64,000 bases of DNA, taken from contig NW_002476570.1 of NCBI RefSeq assembly GCF_000189635.1, positions 620,001 to 684,000 on the forward strand, read 5' to 3'. The number at the start of each line of letters is the position of its first letter. Position 1 is the stretch's first letter. A program made the translations under genes and the position numbers. This document shows positions 13,100-26,600 of this stretch, piece by piece. This DNA comes from Tetrahymena thermophila SB210. Lineage: Eukaryota > Ciliophora > Oligohymenophorea > Hymenostomatida > Tetrahymenidae. Under the pieces are notes generated by a model that was not told where the DNA came from, did no database searches, and saw only the letters and a list, made by a program, of their open reading frames with translations.

Positions 13100-14695
13100 A
13101 TGCCTCTCAATAATTGTGATTATCAAAAGTTTATGTCACTGTATTGTTAGTTAGTTTTTAGTTTCCTGTTGAGGATTGATTTTATTTTTTATGTCTCATA
13201 TTTTCTAAGTTGTCCAAAAGGGTATGAACTGCAAAATTCACAGCAAAAGTGTCTTGAGTAAGTATTATCATGGAGATATACAATTGATTAACCTTTTTAT
13301 TTGTAGTTTTTGGAGAACTTTTGTTTATTGCACTCTTTAATATCCATTTTTATGGTAAGCAGAAATTAATGAACAAAAGTTTTGATAGAAATTAGTTATT
13401 TGTTTCTTTTTATTATTAATTAATTATTATAAATTGATTGTTATTTTAAATGTGGTTAATAAATCATTTTGATGGCATCTAATTAATTTACTATCCTCTT
13501 TTTATTTTTTTATTTGATTGATTGATTTTTCTCCCTAAATTAAAGTGTCGACTTTATAAGAATGATAACTTATAAAACTTGAATGTAATTTTTATTAATA
13601 AGACATTTCATTTGTAAAAGCATCTAGTTTTAGTCAAGCATCAAAAATTCAAATCATCATAATTAGGTGAATTGTATTTTATCTTTCTATTTAATTGTTA
13701 CTTAATATTTTTCAAATCTATTAGTTAAGAAGGAGGATAATTTCCTTTGCAGTTAAAGCAGTTGCAGTAAGAATATTTAGTGTGTCTAAATACAACTCTT
13801 CCACCCTTTTCTTTAACATTTTTAGAAAACTTTTAAGAATTTGATTCCTTTAAATCCATTTTGAGATTTTTAATAATTTTATTAATTTTATTAATTATTC
13901 ACATTGTATTGACTTTAATATTCTACTTAAACACTAAAAAAAATTAAAAGTATCTAGTAGATTAATTATGTAAATCCACTTTAACCTATCGTAAATTTAT
14001 TTGATGCTATTGCTGAAATATTTACAAATTTGGGTTAAAAGCAATTTAGGTTCATTTATTAATATCAGCTAACTAAATATCTCATAAAGATATCATTTTG
14101 CTTAATCCGCAAACAAAATAAACATTTATATCCTCAATAATATCTTAATCTAATTTGTAAATTAGATGAATTTTTAACTTTATTTAAATGTTTTGTTCAT
14201 ACTTCTTTAAGTAAAAAAAATATTTTTTATTATATGAAGAAAGATTCAAATATTACTGACATTTTTTCTTTACATTTTAAATTTGAAAGGATAAGTTATT
14301 TTTGAAAATCTATTTCAATCAAAAAGTTTCGCTATCAACTTTACTGAATTTATTTTGTAGATAAAACTTGCTTCTTCAAGAAAAATAAAATAGAAAGCAA
14401 AAAACTATCTATTATATTTGGTATGTATCCACTTTAATTAACTAAAATAAAAGCAACTGTTTGAGGATTTGAAAATTTAATAATCATTAAAATAACAAAA
14501 CTTAACATAAATAAAAAAATAAATAAATAAGAAAGAAAGAAATGGATATTAAAGAAATCAACTAAAATAATTTTGATAAAAAATATGTCTAAAAGGGATA
14601 AGTTGCAGTCTTTAGACATGATTAATAAGCAAATTTCAAATATCGATATGGATACAGATATGAGAGAGAAGAAAAATATGGCATTTCATATATGA
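13100..14695 (+). CDS. Small membrane protein with internal FLENF duplication (360 aa)
   Basis: Exons are 13100-13261, 13307-13354, 13546-13949, 14050-14294, 14361-14420 and 14532-14695, giving 361 codons including TGA. The N-terminus is hydrophobic (LVFSFLLRIDFIFYVSYFLS) and leads into CPKGYELQ...QQKCLE, a short fragment like the cysteine-rich repeats of neighbouring surface genes. Exon 2 encodes FLENFCLLHSLISIFM. Exon 3 contains FLENFQEFDSFKSIL, which looks like an internal duplicate. It is followed by a strong membrane segment (FLIILLILLIIHIVLTLIFY) and a basic cytoplasmic tail ending MREKKNMAFHI. The 13355-13545 intron and the retained 13663-13720 stretch are the least certain parts. Function is unknown. 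The composition suggests a one- to three-pass surface or endomembrane protein that has lost most of a longer cysteine-rich ectodomain. Confidence 0.55.
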
Positions 14696-15413
14696 AATAA
14701 AATATTAACTAAAAGTTGAAAAGCAACAATTAAATATTTATTTCCCTTCCCTTTTGAAAGAACTTAACATATCATAATAAATATAAATAGTAAACATAAA
14801 TAAATAATATACTTCTATAATTAAATAATTAATTTAATATAAATAAATAAAATGCATTTTACTTTATATTTACATATATTTCAATAAATAGTTTATTTTA
14901 TTTTAAAAATATTTAGCTCTTAAATTAAGTTGTTTGTTTTTTAATTACTAAAATCTGTAAATGAATTTAAAATTATTTTTATTATTTAAATAATCTAACT
15001 AATTAGCAATTACCATTTTAATATTAATAAAGAATATTTATTTGTTAAAGATAAAATGCAAGCACTCAATTATTAATTGTTTTAGTAAATTAAATTATAA
15101 AATAAAATGTTAAAATAAGTTTTAAATATTTGGATTTTTGTAAATATTGATCAGTATTTGTATGTAGAATATTATAATTATAGTAATTTTAATTATTAGA
15201 TATAAAAAATAGATAAGATAAATAGTTTTTAAATCAACTAATTTTAGAAAGTTATAAAAATTCTTTAGTTATTTTTTATCAGAAAAATTAATTATAATAA
15301 ATCTTCAATTAAAAAACAAGAGATACTTTAAATTTTATTCAATAGTAAATATAAAACCAGATAGAAAAACTAAGGGCTAATATTATCAAATTTATGATTT
15401 TTTTGAGTTTAAA
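14696..15413. other. Intergenic, nothing recognised
   Basis: Very AT-rich spacer with stops in every frame under the ciliate code. No structured RNA or gene was recognised. Confidence 0.45.
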
Positions 15414-15879
15414 ATGGATTTTATTCATGATATTTTGAATGAAAGAGTTAAAAATGATTCTAAAGATAGAAAAGAAGTGGATTAATGTTATTATCATTTC
15501 ATTTTAAAAATATGTAGAAAATCTTAAGATTATTTTTGATCAGGCACATTAAATATAATAAATCTTCCTAAATTATAATATAAAGTTATTAATTTAAAAA
15601 TTCAGATGTACTAATATTTATATTAAATATAAAATAATAATTTTTATAGCTGTTTAATTTAAAATAATGGATTTGAAAGAACTTAATTTTATAGATTATC
15701 AAAAAAGCTACACATAGACTGGAAGGAGCTAAGTTTTTAGACATAAAAATCGTTTAAGTAGGAATGATAAATGTTATTAAGCTGAAAAAGATAAGCTTTT
15801 GAGTTTGAAAAAATTAAAAGAATAGTTAAATAAAAAACTCAAAAGTGAAAATAAATTATTTATCAAACTTCCATTTTGA
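15414..15879 (+). CDS. Small two-exon hypothetical protein (109 aa)
   Basis: Exon 1 is 15414-15513 and starts MDFIHDILNERVKNDSKDRK. A GT...AG intron at 15514-15649 joins in frame to exon 2 at 15650-15879, which ends ENKLFIKLPF and TGA. The product is soluble, charged and lysine-rich. Its C-terminal half is probably helical (KDKLLSLKKLKEQLNKKLK). No family is recognised. Support comes from coherent composition, a clean in-frame splice and lower AT content than its flanks. It could still be a chance pair of open frames in AT-rich DNA. Confidence 0.4.
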
Positions 15880-16416
15880 GTTTTAATAATTAATTAGTAT
15901 TTATTTATATTTTAATTTATTATCTATTGTATGAATTTATTATTATAAATTTACTTAATTTATTAGTGGCTGTTTTATTTAATTCTAATATACTGATATA
16001 TTTAGATAATAACATTTTATAACTTCCTTCATGTTTTAAAATTTGTTTCTTTTATATTAACATTAATTTCTACTACAAAAAAACTGATTTTAAGTAAATT
16101 TATTTTATTTATATTTAGTATTAATTTTTTAAAATTATTGATTTATTTTTTTAGTTAAATTTTTTTATTAAGACTAGAGATAACTAATTTGATATAAATA
16201 ATATAAACTGCATTTATTATAGTAGTAAATTTATAGATAAGATAATGATATTTAATAAATATTTTTTAGTTTATTGGAGATTTTATTTAAACTATTTATT
16301 TTATTTTAATTATGCGATTTTTTCATAATATGACTTCAATAAGAGCATAGGGTTATTTTTTAATATTCTTTTCCAAATTCGATCTTATTTTAGATATTAG
16401 ATTCTTTTTTTCATCT
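15880..16416. other. Intergenic, nothing recognised
   Basis: Extremely AT-rich sequence between the small gene and the decayed fragment; nothing recognised. Confidence 0.4.
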
Positions 16417-16740
16417 ATAGAAGGATCAACACAACAGGGACATTATCTTCTAATATATGTTCTGTCATGTCTAAAGACAAGAGACTGTCCCTATTGAACT
16501 ATATTTTTTGAAAACTTTTATCTTCTACACTCTTTAATATCCATTTTTAGTACTTATATTGATTTTATTATGATTTAGTTTTTACTTATTTTTTCTAATT
16601 AAATTCAATCAAAAAAGCAAGCAACTCTTTCAAATATTAAGAAATCAAATAAAAGTGTCTATGATTTTGAGAGACCATTTAGAATGACATATTGTTTATA
16701 GCCATAAATTATTTATTATTATCTAGAATTACAAAATTGA
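16417..16740 (+). pseudogene. Decayed relative of the 13100-14695 membrane-protein gene
   Basis: About 50 nt at 16504-16552 closely match exon 2 of the gene at 13100: the encoded FFENFYLLHSLISIF lines up with FLENFCLLHSLISIF. Upstream, YVLSCLKTRDCPY resembles YFLSCPKGYELQ of that gene's first exon. The two pieces are interrupted by TGA, and no splice acceptor lies before the matching block. Downstream the frame stays open through a membrane-like segment and SNKSVYDFERPFRMTY, ending at TGA 16738-16740. A degenerate paralogue is the simplest reading. A live gene with introns I cannot place is less likely. Confidence 0.5.
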
Positions 16741-18740
16741 ATTTTAAAAACAACATATCTATTTCATATAAAAGCTTCTATTAAATCAGAAAGCAAATAT
16801 AATATTTAAGTAGACAAAACATTTACCTTAAATAGAAACTTTTGAAAGCCATTAAAATCTAAATAAAAAAGACTAAAATATACTTTATAATTTACATATT
16901 TTTTATTTTTATAGATAAATTATTTTATTGAGTTTTTTAACAATATTAATAATTTTTTAATATTTTTAAATTATTTATTAAAAAATTTCAATCTTAAAAA
17001 ATTTATTTTTAAAATTAAATATTTTTATTTTATTTACTTATCTTTTATAAATTATTTTTTTAAATTAATTAATCATTTATTTTAGATGGTAAAATAGTTT
17101 TATTTTATATCCTAAAACAAACTTATTTACAGAATATTTGTTTTTTTTGTGGAATTTTTATCAAAAAAAGTTTTTCAATAATATTTTGATAATTTTGGTA
17201 TTTCTAAAAATAAATAATACCTCTATTTACAAAATCAGTTAGGAATAAAAAACATAAATATAATTAATTTTTAATTATTCAACTTTCTTTTACTAAAATA
17301 TAAATTACTATTAGATTACCTTACTTAAATTATTTAAAATGTTATTATTCTATATTAGTATTATGAATAATTTCTCATTATTCATTAAGGTTTCTTTGTA
17401 TTTTAAACAGTGATGTTTCTAAAATTTTAGAAATATTATCAGAAATATAATATATGCTAAATTTTAGTTCATTAAGTGTTTAAAATGACATATTTAAATT
17501 ATTAGTTTTTGCTATAGCTGATAAATAGAAAAGATTGAAAAAATTCACTCAAAATTTACTTTTTGGGAAAATAAGTTTGAATAGTTGAATTAAAAAAGTA
17601 AATATCTTTTTTGATAAGCAATTTTCTATTATTTTATAGTAAAATAGCCATTCTTTATAAAAGAAATAGTTATATAGCATGAAGATTAATTTAATTTACT
17701 TTTTTATAAGTATAAAGATTATTAAATATTTCAATAATTTATTTATGGAGAATAGTAATCAACTTAGTTATATTTTAGCAATATTAAAAGTAAATACTTT
17801 ATATAATAATGAAAACCCATATTAAAATGTAACTATATTTAAATATAAAAAAAGAAATTTTCAATGAGATAGATTATTTTAAATAAATCTTAATATTATT
17901 TACTAATAAAAGATTTATTCAAAATGTAATGTTTGAACTAAATAGTTATTCATAAAAAGCGGATTGATAAGTGAAAGTAAATTAATCTCCAAAAGAGATT
18001 ATTATCTATAAATTAGCAAATTTGGTAAAATTAAAGGAAGTAAATTAATTATCTCTATTTACAAATCAAAAATTATCACAAAAAATAAATCTCAGGATTT
18101 ATAAAAATATAAGTCATTTTTTTCTTGATTTGATCAAAACATATCATAAATAAATTTGTAAACTAAATTTTTATAAATTAATAAATAAATATTTTTAGAT
18201 TTCGCTTGATTAACTCAAAAAAAAAAGAAGGTAGAAAAATAGTACAAATTTCACTTTAAATTAAAAGTAATCAAAGTAAACAAATTATAATAAAATGGTT
18301 CATATCTTATTTTTGTTTTTTAAAAAGGAATTACATTCATTAAAAAAATTAATAAATTATTAACATACATAAGAAAAGCAAAATTTTAAATTTATGATTA
18401 CTTAAATTAATGAAGTGAAAAGTAATCAAAATTTTAAATAGAAATTTATAGGATAAGAAATTGTAAACAACTAAAAATCTGTAGATACAAATCAATATCA
18501 AATTTTAGCTATATTTAAAAATATAATATTTTTATAAACTAAAAAAAAATTAACTATTTTTAAAAATAAAAGTTGAAGTAAAGATAAAATAAAGGAGAAG
18601 TAAATTTGTAATTAAAAGTTGGTATCAAATTGACATTTTTCAATTTTAAAGTCTTGATTTTATTTGCTGTTGAATAGGAGATTAGTATTGCTAGACGACT
18701 TCATTAAATTTATCAATATTTTATTAGAGAAATCAAAGAG
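16741..18740. other. Long intergenic region, nothing recognised
   Basis: About 2 kb of very AT-rich sequence. TGA is frequent in all frames and no coherent protein, RNA or repeat stands out. The end of the region (18600-18740) may hold leader sequence, or a first non-coding exon, of the next gene. Confidence 0.45.
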
Positions 18741-21700
18741 ATGCCTTCTAATAAAATGTAATCAAAAGATATAAAAGTAAAAAGCATATAAGAATTATTA
18801 AGAAATTGCATTGATATGAAATATTACAAAAAAAATTAGCTTTCGAGGTACTTTTTAACTTATTAGAATGAGGAACTGGAAGAGAGATTTCTTTATAATA
18901 GTTAAAATGTAATATATTTTATATGTTATCAATCCAAAATTATTCTTTTATTTATATTTTGGTATCATTCTTTCTTGAAAAGTTTTTTTTTATCTTAAAG
19001 TTTCACCTTGCTAAAGTACTCATTATTCAATCATTTGTTTGGAATATTTTACTAATAATTACAGGCTCTATTGACTTTTGGAGAATATTTCAAGCAGCTT
19101 TTGATGTGATAGTTATATTAGGATACAATTTAGTGTCTCGCAGATATAAAAAATACTTTATTTTATCAAAGCAGCTGTTAGTAACATATTTAATTTGTCT
19201 GCAGCTCACTGTTTCAGTGCCTGGATGGAGAAGTCTAATGAATGGAGCAGTAGAAAAATTATATATGATTAATGAATTTATTTATTCACAAAATTATCAA
19301 TTTAACAAAAAGGCTTTTATAATTTGGATTCTTGTTGATTATCAAAATATTGTAATTGAATCTATTGGAATTATGACTTCAATTATCTTTGCGATTGTAG
19401 TTTTACGAATGGACTGGTACATAATGGGCTTCTTCCTGTTTGCTGGTTTTATCTTAATTGGATACAGATATTCATATGATAAGCAAGAAAGGTTGCTATT
19501 TTTAGCACTTTAAAACTTTTAGGAGTGGTAAAAAGTTGTTGAAAAAACAATGCCAGCATACTTTTTTGTTTAGTCGATGTGCTACAGAAATTTTAGCATG
19601 GAATTGTATGGTAAATAATTAATTAACTATTAGTTTTTAATATCAAATATAAAGGTCTATTTTAGCATGAAAGTTAAATTCAGATTATTAAATTGAATGA
19701 TTGATTAATTGATTGATTATTTTAATCACTATTGATTTTCAAATGCCCAATGCTAAATGATTTGTTTTTCTTGATATTTTGATAACAATTTAAGACAAAT
19801 TTCATAAACCCTACTAAATAATTGCTAACTTTTTTTACAAATATCAATTTTTTGAATTGAGAGAATTTTGCATAAAGCTAATCCTTTTTCCAAGCACAAT
19901 TATTTTGATCTCCAAAAATTAAATTTTTTACTCTAACTTTGTTTTATGCTTACACTTAAACTACATAAAACACATAACTATTTTAGTTGGTAGTAAAATT
20001 GAAAATAAATATTTATTTTAAAATAAATTTCATCAAATTATTCGAGCACTTAATTATTTAATGATTAATTTTAAATTTACAATAACTTAATGCAGATTTT
20101 TTGAAGTATTTTCTCACAATTAAATTTATAAATTTGAAAAATAGATTTTTTTTCTAACAAATCAAATTCTTAATTTATTTTTAGAAATATCAAATTAATT
20201 TTTGGTAATATTCACTCTGCTCTTAAAGATATACAAATTGTAGTACCAATGTTTGACTAAATTTTACTTTTTTTCTTCTATATTTTACAACTTGAATTAA
20301 TATTGCAGCTAAATTTTGATCAATTTCATTAGGGATCTTTTAGATTGGATTTTAATTGAAATTAAGGGCAAAACAAAAATTTTAAATTTATACAAGTGCT
20401 TTTTTAAAAATATTTAATACTATTTTTAAATATCTTAATATAGATTAAAATAAGAAATTCTTTAATGATTTCATTAAAGAAAATTAGAGTAATACAGGAA
20501 AAGCAATCAAGCAAGAATTAAGAAATGATATTTATTTGTAGTTTCTTAAAGACGTTAAGATAATTGGTAACTATTCGAGAGTGAAAAGGTTTTCTACAGC
20601 TGATACTATTAATTAAATAAGCAGTAATAGCAAATCAGAAGATTTTTAGAATCTGTTCAGCTATTTGCTTTAAAAACACGTAGAAGTGTATAATTGGTGG
20701 CTTGAAAATGTCAAAAATAACAAATAAATTAGAAAAATAGAAAAACCAAATTGCACTTTTGCTAATTTATTTAAAAGATTATTTTTTTGTAATTACAGAT
20801 AAAAAAAGATAAAATATGATGAAGAATAATACCCCATTGGAGTTATAAATAGTCCTAGAAATTCATAAATGCCACAATCATAGCAGGGAATTGCCTCTAA
20901 ATGTGATATTTCCATAAATTCAACTGCTGGTGGAAGAAATAGCAATTAAAAACAATAAAATTTGACAAATGAATCAATTAATGTAGTTTTCTTCAATAAA
21001 AAGCTTGATAAAAATTAATATTTTAAGGTGAATATTGTTCCCCTTTTCTTACATGAACCTTTTCTTTCAATTTCCTTTTAAGATGTAAGTGAATTTCATT
21101 TAATCAAAGAAAAATAAATCAAGGAAAAAGGGCTTGGGGTGATTAATTAATAATCACAAATATTTGTTTCTCACTAGCTAGAATCTTTGGAAAAAATTTT
21201 AAATGGCTAAACAAACAAATTATTGAAGCAAATCAATAAAAAGCTAGTATTTTTAAAAGAGATTTTAAATTTACAACAAAGGAATGATAAAAATAAATTA
21301 GAACTGGGTTCATTTTAACTCAATGAAATATTAGAATCCCTTGTTAACACTTTCTCTAACATTAAATAGCTTAATGTTGATAAAAAGCTACTCACTTAAT
21401 AAAATCAATAACTTGAAGCTTATCCATAAAATTTGAATATTTCCAAATAGAATTCAAAAAGAATTTAATCAAGTGAAAATTAATAATTTTTGAAGCTTAA
21501 GGGCTTAGTTACCTCGCTTTCATGCTCAGACCTTTAAAATTATGATGAAAATATAGAAGTTTTTAGTATTAAAAATAGCGATAGATTATAATTCAAAATT
21601 GATAACGAATCAATAGCTCTGCCTGAATTCGGTAAAGATGGTTTTATAAATTATGAAAGAAAAAAAATTTCAAATAGAATAATTCCTAATATAAATAATG

Positions 21701-22668
21701 TTAAAACTATATGTGAGCTGCAACATTCCCAAAATCAATTGATACAAACTTCTTAAACTAACCAATCTAAAATTAATGAAAATAAAAAAATGTTTAAAAA
21801 CAGTGAAACTGAGCATGAATAAAATTTAATCACATCAAATAATAAAATTTAGCAAAACAGACACGAAAACCATAACGAAGATACACAAAACTGTTCCTAG
21901 ACTGAATACTCAATTTATTAAAATAATTAATATGCTTCTCTGGGAGTTAATAAGAAAGATGATACCTTGAACTAAACTTAAGGGTAAAACATTTCTAATA
22001 TAAACTTTTCATTTGAAAACTTGAACAATAACAACCCACATGGAGCTATTCACAACTAAACAACTTAGTTAGCTGATTATAGCTTTAGAGGAGAAAGTCC
22101 GACTTATTTGTTTCCTAAAAAGCTGATGGCCTAAAAGTTTTTGAAATAGCTTGGAGATAATTAGATTAACGAGAAAAGCGATAAAATTAAAGGAATGAGT
22201 AATTCAATAATTATTTCAGAACAAACTTCTTTTATAAACTCTCCAATTACTATCTATGATAGACTGTGCTAAAAATCTAATAAATTCTATGCATAGCTAA
22301 ACCTCACAAAATCTTTCACAATATATAATGATATAAGCTTGATGAAATAAGTTCTAGTTTCTCTTGCAAGTTCTTATGGACATAATGAAATTTGTCTGAC
22401 TGTGAGTTAAGTATAAACTCAATTTTATAAATCAATAAAATTTTAATTTGAACATGATAAATGCATGATGAACTTAATTGAAAACCCATCTAACACGGTC
22501 TAATTAGGTTAAATCTTAGGAGTAAAAGGAAGCAAATATGACTAACTTAAAAATAAGTTGATAGAAAATGTTAACTTAATTATTTCTTAAATATCTCCAA
22601 ATAAATTTAAATTCAATGGAAATAAATTAGAAGTTGAATTTTTTTATTTGGAAGAAAATTATAAATGA
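18741..22668 (+). CDS. Membrane-anchored histidine-kinase-like protein without catalytic boxes, copy A (1000 aa)
   Basis: Exons are 18741-18908, 19001-19610 and 20444-22668, 1001 codons including TGA. I chose the first in-frame ATG. The paralogue starts at the equivalent of ATG 18816 (MKYYKKNQLSRY), so that start is also possible. Residues about 57-250 hold five or six membrane segments ending in a conserved YRYSYDKQERLLFLALQNF block. After an 833-nt intron comes a cytoplasmic region. It has a PAS-like core near 451 (YFKVNIVPLFLHEPFLSISF), a helical linker like that of histidine kinases (LELGSFQLNEILESL), a long disordered N/Q-rich insert, then an N-box-like position near 894 (DISLMKQVLVSLASSYGHNE) and a final SPNKFKFNGNKLEVEFFYLE strand pair. 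No phospho-acceptor H-box and no intact N or G box is seen. A binding or scaffolding pseudo-kinase role is inferred. Confidence 0.65.
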
Positions 22669-23630
22669 ATTTAAAAAAATATTTAATAATTTAGATTAGG
22701 TAGATTTCTAATCAGAAATCTTATTATAATTAAAATTCATAAAAACAAACAACTTAAAACTTAATTAAAAACATAATAATAAATAATTGATAGCAATCCA
22801 AAAATGTTCATGTCTCAAAAAAATTTCTAAAAAAATTTAAATAATAATATAAATAAATAAATAAATAAAAAACTTAGATCTTATTTGATTCTTTCTTTCT
22901 CTATTGTAATTATACGTTTTTCTCAAAAAAGTCTTATTCTCTATTGTAGCATAAAATAAAATACAAACTTTACTTAGCATTTTTATCTGCACTAAATTAA
23001 TTCAAGATAATTATAACTTTATAGAATGAATCAAAAAATCTACAAATATTTTTAATAATAAAATAATTTATTTAATATAATATAAAAATGAATATTCAAA
23101 CAAATTTTACTTAAAATTTTTACTGCACTAAATTAATTCAAGTTAATTATTACTTTATTGAATGGATCAAAAAATCTACAATCAGATTTGAAAAAATAAA
23201 TTATTTCAATCTAAAAATAATCTATTTTTTTAATAATAAAATAATTTATTTAATACAAAATAAAATGAATATCCAAATAAACTAAATTTTATAAGGAAGA
23301 TATTTTATGTAAAAATGCATTACATTAATTATGAACTTAATTAATATATTTCTATGAATAAACGCATTTAATTATATATTTTTTTCAAGGAATTATAAAA
23401 TAAAGAAATGTGAAGAAATGCTTATTTATTAAATTACAGCTAAACACTTATTTAAGCAATTTTTAATTAAAAGATTATTATTTTTCAGAATCTATTTTTA
23501 ATAAACCAAAAATTCTACTTCTATAAATAACTTTTAATCTCAAAATTTTTTTCCTTTTTAATTGATATATTAATTAAAAAATCAATACCTATTATTTATC
23601 GCATATTAATTTTTTGGAAAGTGGTTGATT
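22669..23630. other. Spacer between the tandem paralogues
   Basis: Non-coding AT-rich spacer holding the two-copy repeat at 22969-23281. A short phrase around TTCTCTATTGTA also occurs twice near 22900-22950. The rest is leader sequence of the downstream paralogue with nothing else recognised. Confidence 0.5.
22969..23281. repeat. Two-copy imperfect tandem repeat
   Basis: Copy 1 (22969-23105) and copy 2 (23106-23281) share the phrases CTGCACTAAATTAATTCAAG, TGGATCAAAAAATCTACAA (or a one-base variant) and TAATAATAAAATAATTTATT in the same order. Copy 2 carries an extra block of roughly 45 nt after the second phrase. The repeat lies exactly between the two paralogous genes. Confidence 0.8.
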
Positions 23631-26600
23631 ATGAAGTACTACAAAAAAAAAGACTTAAACAAATATATTTTATAATTTAAGAACTCCTTGCTTGAAAAAG
23701 ACTTTATGGAGCACAAGCAGAATGTAAATTTATAACTTAAAATTAATTATATTAAATTTAGAGTATATTCTTAATTTATTTTTTACTCAATCTTTTACTT
23801 ATTTAAATAGTTTAGGCTTGCTAAAATGCTTGCTGTTTTATACATAATATGGAGCATCATAAGCTAGTTTTCAGATCTAAATATAACAGGAATATATATA
23901 ACAGGCGGAGTAGGAATAGGATTTTTTCTTGGCTTGCATTATTTGCCTTACAGATTCAGATTTCTTATTGTTTTCTCCTTTTAAGTATTCACTTCTTACT
24001 AAATTACTTCAGCTATATTAAATACAATTGAAAATTGGAAGGCACTTGTTAATGGAGCTGTATATTATCAAATATTTTATACTCTAATCCAACTTGAATT
24101 ATTAATTTATTTTTGTATAAACTAAAGTCTTTTATGATGATTATTTTGGTAGAATATTAAAATATATTAATGGAATCTACTGCAATAATTACTTGCTTAG
24201 CTTTTCCTATAACTCTACTTAGCATCGATTTAGCTTTTATTATTTACTTTTGCATTTTAGGAGTATTTTTGATTGCCTATAGATACTAGCATGTCAAGTA
24301 AGAAAGACTCCTATTTCTAGTTTTAAAAAACTTTGAAAGATGGCAGATTGTTGTTGAAAAAACTGTACCTGCTCATTTTATTATTTAGAGCTTTGTTTAT
24401 AGGACACATTAGATACAACTTTATGGTAAAATTTAATTAGATTTTAAGACTTATAAGTTTCTTTACCTCTTTTTACTCACCACTCAAATTACATAAATCC
24501 TTTATTTTAAACTTAATCTATATATCAAAGTATATTTTTAATTATAAAATATATTGATCTATTTAACTTATATCAATATAATTAACCATAGACTTACTAA
24601 TAACATTTTTAAATATTTTTCTTAATAAACTTAAACATGGAAGATTTTTTTTTATTTTCAAGATTTAAAAGTAGCAAAATGAAAAAGATTAAAATATTTT
24701 TTAAATTTTAGAGTAAATATTTTTATTTAAAATAAATAGATTCAAGCAAAAAGTTCTAAGCAGAATTTATGAAAGTAGCTGAAAAGAGAGATCTTAAAAA
24801 ATCAAATTTTAATGAGAAATATGTGTAAATTTTGAAACAGTTACACATAGAAAATATCATTAATAGAGGTAAAATAAAACCTATTTCCTTTCCTTACACT
24901 GAAACACCTACCCTATATGATTATTTATTGGATAAGCATGCTTTGCTATTTGAGAACTACAACGAAGAAAATAAAAATTCAAATATTACATTTAACTTGA
25001 ACAAAACTAAATCGTTTTCAAAAGAAAACTAATCAGCACAGAAAGTTTAAAGCTTTAAAATAGATACAAACCCCTCAAGGACAAGTATTGCTAATTAAAG
25101 CAAGATTGATATTGGAAAAAAATTAAGGAAATTTAGCAGAAATAACTCTAAAAAATTATCTGTAAACGAAAAGTAGCAATCATTTGCAGAAAAAAAGCAG
25201 GGCTAATAAACAAATGAGCATGTCGAAGTTTCTTATTTTGATGAAAAATTAAATCAAAAATAATACTTTAAAGTATGTATTGTTCCACTTATGCTATAAG
25301 AACCTCTACTTGCCATTTCAATGGAAGACATCACCTTTGTGTCATTGTATCATTAGAAAATGAAGCATATAAAATAAAATATTATCCTTAACTCACTCTC
25401 TTATGTTAAGTTAAAGTCAAAAATAGATGATATTTACAATGATATTTCCTTTGAATAACCCAAACTAAAAAAAGAAATCATTTATATTTCACATATTATA
25501 AGGGCTTTCACTAAAATTGACCCTTTAAAAATTACATTCAATACTTTTTCAATATGCAATTTGATTGAAGATATTAAAAAAATCTTTCCTTGCATTAAAC
25601 AAGTTAATTATAAGAGAGAAATCACTTAACCTACTATTGTAGAAAAAAAGCAATAATAATAAGATAAAAAAAGCACTCCTCAGAAATTTATAAGAAGTCA
25701 TACAAATAGTTCTCTTCAATGTGGAATTGAGAATTAGAAAGACATTGAACTAACTTATTTATAAATTAAAAAACCAAATATGTCAATGAATAATTCTGAT
25801 GTTGCTTAATTAAAGTTACTAAATTAAGTTAATCTAGTCCCTTCACAAAAATAGAAAGATTAAATAAATGGAGTAATTTATAATCACTTAAACTAATAAT
25901 ACTTAATCAATAAAAATAATTAAAAAAACAACTCAAATAAGCAATATATAAACAAATAGAGCATTTTTGGACATCAAAAAGAAAAAGACACCATTCTCAG
26001 TAAAAAATAAATAAACTTAGACCCTTTTAGTGATATGAATGAAGTAGAATTTAGTAATTCTAACATTCTCATAAATAATGATATAGATAATTACCAAGAT
26101 AAGGATAATGAAGGAGATTAGAATCATAATAACAATAATTAATCTAATAATAATCTTCATAATATCATGATAAAAAACATTTTAACATAAAAAAGAGGAG
26201 CAAAAAGAACTTTATCTCATACAATTCCTTTTTCTTAAGAATGCAGAACACTAGAGAAAGTAAATACATTTTGTAATATTATAGGTAACTATGAATAAGG
26301 GTTAAGAGAAAAAGTCCTCGTTTCTGACTCCCCAACAACCAATTATTAGCAATCATGTTACAAAGAGCGTCTTGACTCTATATATACCTAATTAAGTTCA
26401 CCTAGATGTAGACTGAATACTTAATTAACCAATAACAATAATTATACAGAGGAAAAAGAGATATTAACAAAAACAGCAGATCAAAATAACTTACAAAATT
26501 AAGCAAATGCTATTTTTTACTCTTCAAATAGAAAAAATGAAACTTTATCAACTTCTTAAAAATAACTTTGTGAGTTATTTGAAAATTTAGGAGTTGCTGA

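Noticed and set aside
23724-24031. A separate small gene starting MEHHKLVFRSKYNR
   Set aside because: It is a frame-shifted reading of exon 2 of copy B. The correct phase aligns with copy A.
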